Positions 58,790 to 64,000 of a stretch of DNA of 64,000 bases are shown here, in pieces (the stretch's first letter is position 1; each line of letters starts with the position of its first letter). Location: assembly GCF_033115175.1 (NCBI RefSeq), contig NC_084850.1:20739218-20803217 (forward strand). Direction: 5' to 3'. This DNA comes from Lepus europaeus (Eukaryota > Chordata > Mammalia > Lagomorpha > Leporidae). The position numbers and the translations under genes are program-made. The notes beneath the pieces were generated by a model that saw only the letters and a list, made by a program, of their open reading frames with translations, was not told where the DNA came from and did not search any database.

Positions 58790-60400
58790 GTAAGCTATGT
58801 GACTACCAGCAATGGGATTACAATGTACATGCTGCTCTCTGCAGTGTACTGCAATGTACCCCAGAAGGGCATTTTAACTAAAGAATGTGGCCCATACAGC
58901 TGCACTAAGTTGCCAAAAATCACATACAGCAAGTAGGCAACACATCCAGGATTTGGATGCCTTTCATGCAACTGCAGAGCTGACACTAATTGTTGGAATG
59001 ACACTGCATACCTGCGGACACCAAGCACAATTCTGCACTGTTCACCCTTCACTGAGGAAATCTGCTGTCTCTGTGACCCAGTGGACACAGATAGGCTAAC
59101 ATTCGTCCTTTGAGGAAATTGTACCTAGGCTCCTCTGAGCCATCTTCCTGATGGGTCTCAATGTTGGACTATAAATTGACAGACTTGCTACACAAATTAT
59201 TTAGGCCACTGTCTTTTTGGATTATTTGTTTATTTGAACATCAGAGTCATGGAGACAGGAGAGACAGAGGGAGAACAAGGTTTTTCACCCACTTATTCAT
59301 GCTTCAACTGGCCCTAACAGCCAGGGAGGAGCCAGGTTGAAACTAGGAGCCAGGAGCTTCTTCTAGGTCTCTGACATCATTGGCAGGAGCCCAAACACTG
59401 GGGTCATCCTCCGCTGCTTTTTCAGGCAATTAGCAGGGAGCTGGACCAGAAGTGGAGCACCCAGGACACGGACCAGATCCAAATAGGTTAATGGCATCCC
59501 AGGTGGTAGCTTTACCTGATAGGGCACAATGCCAGCCCAGGGCCACTGTTTCTAAGAGAACAAATTCACATGCCTAGGATTACCATGAACCCTCAGGTTG
59601 TGTCCACTTGAAAAATCTGAAGGCTGCTAAAGACTGCACCGTTTGTTCCAGCCCACACCAGAGGGCAGGTCCTGACCTGCCTTCTTTAGTGCATTGACTA
59701 AAAGAGCTCCCTATCCCAAGGCCTCCATGTTCCTCGGAGAGCATAAGCAGTCCCACAACTCAGGGGCATCTTTCACCAGGACCTGGAAGCCAGTCCCTGC
59801 AATGCAGCCATCAGGAAGCAGGGGTCTATCCTCAGTCTTCTGAGGAGGCCAGAATCCTGACTCTGTAACTGTCCACCAGCAGATACTGCCCCTCCCACAT
59901 GCACTGAGCACCCTGGGGACTTTCTCCCTTCTTTGCCCATACTGAGCTCTCACTCTCTGTCTTGACCTTTAATATCACAAACCCTCTAGAAATGCAGTTC
60001 ACTGCACACTGGGCTAGGTCCCAGTGGCACCAAGATGTGGGGATCTCCTCCCTGACTGCTGCTCAAGGCCTGTACCCTCAGCAGTAGCTTCTGATGTTAA
60101 AGCACCTTTAGATGTCTAGGGATCTGGCTTCTGGTCAGGGTCCTTTTGTCTGGCACCGCTTTAATCAAGGGCCTGTCGGGGTAGATATCCCAGGAGAGTT
60201 TGGTGAAAAATTAACAGTCTAGTGGTGAAGTTTAACTGGGAAGGAGACTCAGGGATCCTTTTATGGTAGGCATGGGAGAAGGTTTTTCATCAGTCCAGGG
60301 AGGGCTGGCCATTGGGAGACTGCACAAGATGAATGGCTGGATCCATAGCTACAAACAGCAGTTCCTGATGCCCTGCAGGACAATGGTCAGGGCACTCACT
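58790..60400 (-). repeat. Three-copy repeat family, copy 3, inverted
   Basis: Read on the minus strand it follows copies 1 and 2, from CCTGCAGGGCATCAGGAACT near 60380 to the GGTCACAGAGACAGCAG region near 59070. It is interrupted by a SINE at 59213-59540. It is more diverged than copies 1 and 2 are from each other. Inverted copies 35-54 kb apart could pair in recombination. Confidence 0.78.
59213..59540 (-). mobile_element. C-type SINE inside repeat copy 3
   Basis: A degenerate rabbit-type SINE on the minus strand, with the T-rich tail at its left and the tRNA-like start (GGCACAATGCCAGCCC, reversed) at its right. GGCCACTGT flanks it at 59204-59212 and 59541-59549. Confidence 0.88.
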
Positions 60401-60732
60401 CATGACACAAACAAGAGGCTGGGTAAAGACTCAAAGAAAATGTACCAACTAACCAACCAGTCTTAGCCTAGTGTCTTACACTCTAGACACACATGGTGCA
60501 TGCATATTTCATATGAAATCATCATTGAAAAAGAAAATGCCTTTTGCAAGTATAAATGAACGTGTGGTCAACAAATAATCCAGAGTCCATGGTAATACTC
60601 CCCCCATTGCTAAAGCAGTCAGTAGTTCTACAATAATAGGTTATACCACAAATGAAGCCTGATGGAGTACAAGCTCCAGCTATACAATAAGATACTAGTC
60701 CCTCATCCTGGAGAGATTTCACCATAGTTGGG

Positions 60733-61100
60733 TGTCATTATCTGTGGATGATCCTGTACTTGGCTGGAAGACTGCCCATGCAGGGGATTAACCTGACTGC
60801 TAGCAGGTGGCAGAAGCCCCAGGCACATTTCCCCCACCTCCACCAATCAGGGAAACTGCTCCAGGTGTGGCCCAGGCTCATCAGGAAAGCTACGCAGCCT
60901 ACCTTCAAGCTGATTGGAAAAGCATAGCGGCGCCAATATGGGCTCTATCCTATAGAATCAGTGTTGCCCTGAATTAGCTACGCCCTTCTGCCTGCCCTTT
61001 AAAAGGTGTGCTTGATCGTTAATGAAATGGACGTGTTCACTGAAACTTGTCTTCAGTGCTTCTTGTCGAAGAACACCATGCCCCACCATCCCACAGTGTG
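60733..61100 (+). mobile_element. LTR-like sequence fused to the GTF2A1 retrocopy
   Basis: The stretch carries promoter-type signals in LTR order: a CCAATCAG box near 60843, inverted CCAAT boxes (GATTGG) near 60914, a TTTAAAAGG TATA-like box near 61000, and a downstream GTTAATGAAATGG. It begins close to TGTCATT or TGTGGATGATCC and ends near CCATCCCACA. I found no target-site duplication, so the limits are approximate. It could instead be a unique genomic promoter. Confidence 0.35.
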
Positions 61101-61117
61101 CGGGCCTCACAGGATGA

Positions 61118-61574
61118 GCCTGCAATTATCCAGCCTCAGCAAACCTTATTTGTAAGAAATAAGACTCAAGTTATACCTACACCAGCACAAGCACAGATTA
61201 CTGCTTCTGGCCAAAAGCAAGCACAGACTCAATCTACACAACAACAAGCTCCATTTTTGTTACAAGTTGCTGGAACTAGGGATACATCATCTGAAGAAGG
61301 TGAAGATGAAGAAGATGATTATGATGATGATGAAGAGAAAGACAAAGAGAAAGATGAAGCTGAGGATGGGCAGGTAGAAGAAGATCCAATCAATAGTGAA
61401 AATGTGAGTGATGAGGAAAGACAAGAAGTCTTTGACACAGAAAATGTTATTGTATGCCAATATAAGATACATGGAAGTAAAAATAAATGGAAGTTTCATC
61501 TTAAGGATGGCATTATGAATCTCAACAGAAGATATTATATATTTTTTAAAGCTAATGGAAATGAAAAATGGTGA
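61118..61574 (+). pseudogene. GTF2A1: 5'-truncated processed copy of GTF2A1 (TFIIA alpha/beta), frame still open
   Basis: The frame reads IIQPQQTLF, NKTQVIPTPAQAQIT, DTSSEEGEDEEDDYDDDEE, DGQVEEDP, DTENVIVCQY and KNKWKFHLKDGIMNLN, then TGA at 61572-61574. This is the C-terminal half of the TFIIA large subunit: the end of the glutamine-rich linker, the acidic region and the beta-chain barrel. The parent gene has many exons, but here they are fused without introns, so this is a retrocopy. Relative to the parent it has in-frame losses (about five residues before PTPAQAQ, one in SEDDVSDEE, one in QYDKIH) and several substitutions near the end (RRYYIFFKANGNEKW). It lacks the N-terminal half and has no ATG before the GIMNLN segment, so it is unlikely to be translated as it stands. 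Confidence 0.9.
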
Positions 61575-62520
61575 AGAGTTTCTTCTTTTCTTTTATAAGC
61601 AAAAGAAACTTAAAAAGCATATCATGAATGGTTTGACATTTGGGACATAGACCAACCAGCATTTCGCTTCTGCATGTTAGAAATGAGCAGCAGAAGCAAA
61701 GCTACTGGAACAAAGCTAGACCTTGACAACATAGACACAACTTCTAACTGGCAAGCCATGGACTTGTAGCAACATAGACTGATGGGGTATAGGGGGTGGG
61801 TTTCATGTAGGAAAACCATAATTGTTGATTTTAATAGAAGTACCTGCTGCTAGTAATTAGTATGTAAAGATTTTTCTATATTCCTTCCTCCAACTTGGGT
61901 TCAGACAGAAGATAACTTATTGGATTAAATTGAAGAAATATCCCTTTTGATATATTGAATTGAAACTGCTTATTATATGTGGTTATTTTTGGTAAAAATT
62001 GCATGTGAGATTTTACAAAATGGTATGAATTACAGTGTTGAATTTTAATTCACTTTTATAAGAAAACAATTTAAAAGCCCACTCATAGCTCTTAAATATA
62101 TAGCTCTTCTTTCCAAGCTTTATGAAACAGCTACTCAATATTTAACAGAAGGAATCAGTGATCAGTTTAGAGACATCATTTTACCCAGGTATAGATATTA
62201 ATATTAATTTTTAAAAAATTTATTAAATTTAGTTTAATGACTTTAATAATGTCTGTGTTGAGTCCAATTAAAATGACAACATTGATTTCTTTGCCAAAAA
62301 TCTTATATCTTTTGGTTACCACCTTAAAAAGAAACTCCAAATTGATTCCTCAGGAATTTATTTTTGTTTCACAAGGGACCATCTTGTTGAATTGTATGTA
62401 TGAGAGTGTATGCCAACTTTCCTGGTGCACTTGTATGTGCACTATGTATGTCCTTACATAAGTGTTTATTCTGTAGTCATTCAGATAACATTTTGTCCAT
62501 TGATTGAAGCATAGGAGGAC
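61575..62520 (+). pseudogene. Probable 3' UTR of the GTF2A1 retrocopy
   Basis: The AT-rich sequence after the stop continues without a repeat boundary and holds AAGAGTTTCTTCTTTTCTTT close to the stop, as expected for a copied 3' UTR. I cannot fix its end. No clear poly(A) tail is seen, and a likely limit lies before the A-rich stretch near 62530-62590. Called by position and composition only. Confidence 0.45.
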
Positions 62521-62829
62521 TGAACAAAGATCTAACAACAAAAATATTGGGGTGCAAGACTATACAAAAAGGCGAGGAAACATAATTTACTTGAAGTAGA
62601 AGCACAGCCAGGTTCTGATGAACAAGACAGAGGGAAATGTGGGTCACAGGCGACACTCAATACTTCCCATGGAGCCACAGAAGATAAGCCCCACTTCTGA
62701 AACAGAAGGGGAAACAGTGCATCAGGGAGGTGACACTAATGACAGCAAAAGCAACAGAGAATGCTTCTCACAGCTCATTAATGTGAGAGTACTATGCAGC
62801 CGCAATGAAGGAAAAAGCCACCTATACCT

Positions 62830-64000
62830 GAGCTCAAGTTCCCAGGCATAAGCTAAAACTCAGAAGAATGCAGACATTGCAAAGCATCTACCAATATCCA
62901 CATTCACTATGTGCCCAATACAATCCCATCAAGGTGGCATGTACCAATGCCATCTCACTAGTCCAAGTGATCAACTTCAGTTCACAATTGATGACTCTTA
63001 TGGGTCTAAGAGTCAAAGGGATCACACAAACAAGACTAGTGTCTGCTAATACTAACTGATAGAATCAAAAAGGGAGAGAACAATCCAACATGGGAAGCAG
63101 GATACACAGCAGACTCATAGAATGGCAGATGTCCTAAACAGCACTCTGGCCTCAGAATCAGCCCTTAAGGCATTCGGATCTGGCTGAAGAGCCCATAAGA
63201 GTATTGTAGGCGTGGACATCCAAGACACCATGGAAAAGAAAAAAAAAGAAGACCTAAATGAAAGATCTCTGCGAGTGAGATCCCAGTGGGAAGAACGGGG
63301 CCATCAAAGATGGAGGTACCTTTCTCCGAAGGGAGGAGAGAACTTCCACTTTGACTATGACCCTATCAGAATAAGATCAAAGTCAGCAAACTCTAAAGGC
63401 TTCCATAGCCTTGGCAACTCATGACTAGAGCCTAGGGTGATTACTGATGCCATGAACAGGAGTGTCAAATTGTTAAGTCAACAACAGGAGTCACTGTGTA
63501 CTTACATCCCATGTGTGATCTGTCCTTAATGTGTTGTCTAATGTGAAGTGATGCTATAACTAGTACTGAAACAGTATTTTTACACTTTGTGTTTCTGTGT
63601 GGGTGCAAACTGATGAAATCTTTACTAAGTATATGCAGAATTGATCTTCTGTATATAAAGATAATTGAAAATGGAAAAAAAAACCTGGTGTTAAATTGGA
63701 AATGGCATAGAAAATTAATTTTTAAAAAATATCATGTAGAAGTAGGAGGTGCCTTTCTCTGAAGGGAGGAGAGAACTTCCACTTTGACTATGGCCTTGTC
63801 GGAATGGGATCGAAGACGGCGAACCCTAAAGGCTTCCATAGCCTCGGCAACTCATGGCTAGAGCCTAGGGAGATGACTGACGCCATAAAGAAGAGTGTTA
63901 AATTGTTAAAACAACATCAGGAGTCACTGTGTGCTTACGTCCCATGTGGGATCTGTCCTTAATAGGTTGTTGAAGGTGAAGTAATGATATAGCTAGTACT
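62830..64000 (+). mobile_element. L1 3' region running off the window end
   Basis: Sequence from about 62830 continues through CAACATGGGAAGCAGGATAC, CATTCGGATCTGGCTGAAG and AAGGGAGGAGAGAACTTCC into the lineage 3' UTR. That UTR occurs here in tandem: a first module at about 63318-63740 and a second from about 63745 to the window end. The left limit is uncertain. Confidence 0.82.

Noticed and set aside
61047-61118. The N-terminal extension of the GTF2A1-like frame (SSVLLVEEHH...).
   Set aside because: It begins at a TTG, not an ATG, and its text has no counterpart in TFIIA; it is upstream LTR-like or genomic sequence read in frame.
1-64000. CRISPR arrays, operons or phage-like systems.
   Set aside because: The repeats are eukaryotic SINE, L1, LTR and minisatellite DNA; there are no spaced short repeats and no compact gene order.

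Overview
The window is mammalian nuclear DNA, almost certainly from a lagomorph (rabbit or hare). The evidence is about two dozen copies of the tRNA-derived C-type SINE typical of rabbit, in both orientations. Each opens with a box like GGCCGGCGCTGTGG and ends in a CT-rich stretch plus an AAATAAATAAA-type tail. There are also several 5'-truncated L1 copies that share one distinctive 3' UTR. There is no bacterial-style gene density, no operon and no CRISPR. Most open frames longer than 60 codons are chance frames in repeats or introns.

The one gene that can be reconstructed as intact is on the minus strand, between about 54.5 and 39.8 kb. Five exons with canonical GT-AG junctions and compatible phases join into an uninterrupted 232-codon frame. 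Its product matches cancer/testis antigen 55 (CT55), the X-linked relative of the N-terminal part of the piRNA helicase MOV10L1. In human, CT55 lies on Xq26.3 close to SCAN/KRAB zinc-finger genes (ZNF75D, ZNF449). A single KRAB-A exon with a nonsense mutation at 13.4 kb, without any zinc-finger exon in the window, fits that neighbourhood. The window is therefore probably an X-chromosome segment.

Layout. 0-11 kb: non-coding, with old L1, SINEs and the first copy of a roughly 1.1-1.6 kb repeat found three times (5.5-6.6 kb, 22.8-23.9 kb, and inverted at 58.8-60.4 kb). 11.47-12.68 kb: an 11-unit minisatellite of about 113 bp per unit. It abuts a CpG-rich stretch that precedes the broken KRAB exon. 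14-25 kb: SINEs, L1 tails and a 403 bp solo LTR with a 6 bp target duplication. 25-31.6 kb: mostly unassigned DNA. 31.67-33.27 kb: an L1 ORF2 (reverse transcriptase) fragment. 34.6-39 kb: nested SINEs and a 497 bp CpG-rich LTR that sits between two 193 bp direct repeats. 39.8-54.5 kb: CT55 with repeat-filled introns. 54.5-58.8 kb: the CT55 promoter side, SINEs and an L1 fragment. 60.7-62.5 kb: an LTR-like stretch joined to a 5'-truncated retrocopy of GTF2A1. From about 62.8 kb to the end: an L1 3' region that runs off the window.

No set of genes here works together as a system. The parts most worth checking are the reconstructed CT55 model and its altered exon-2 donor and C-terminus, the LTR flanked by a 193 bp duplication, the minisatellite beside the KRAB relic, two SINEs inserted one after another at the same target, and the GTF2A1 retrocopy that keeps an open frame. 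Gene and repeat names rest on recognition of motifs from memory; no database search was run.
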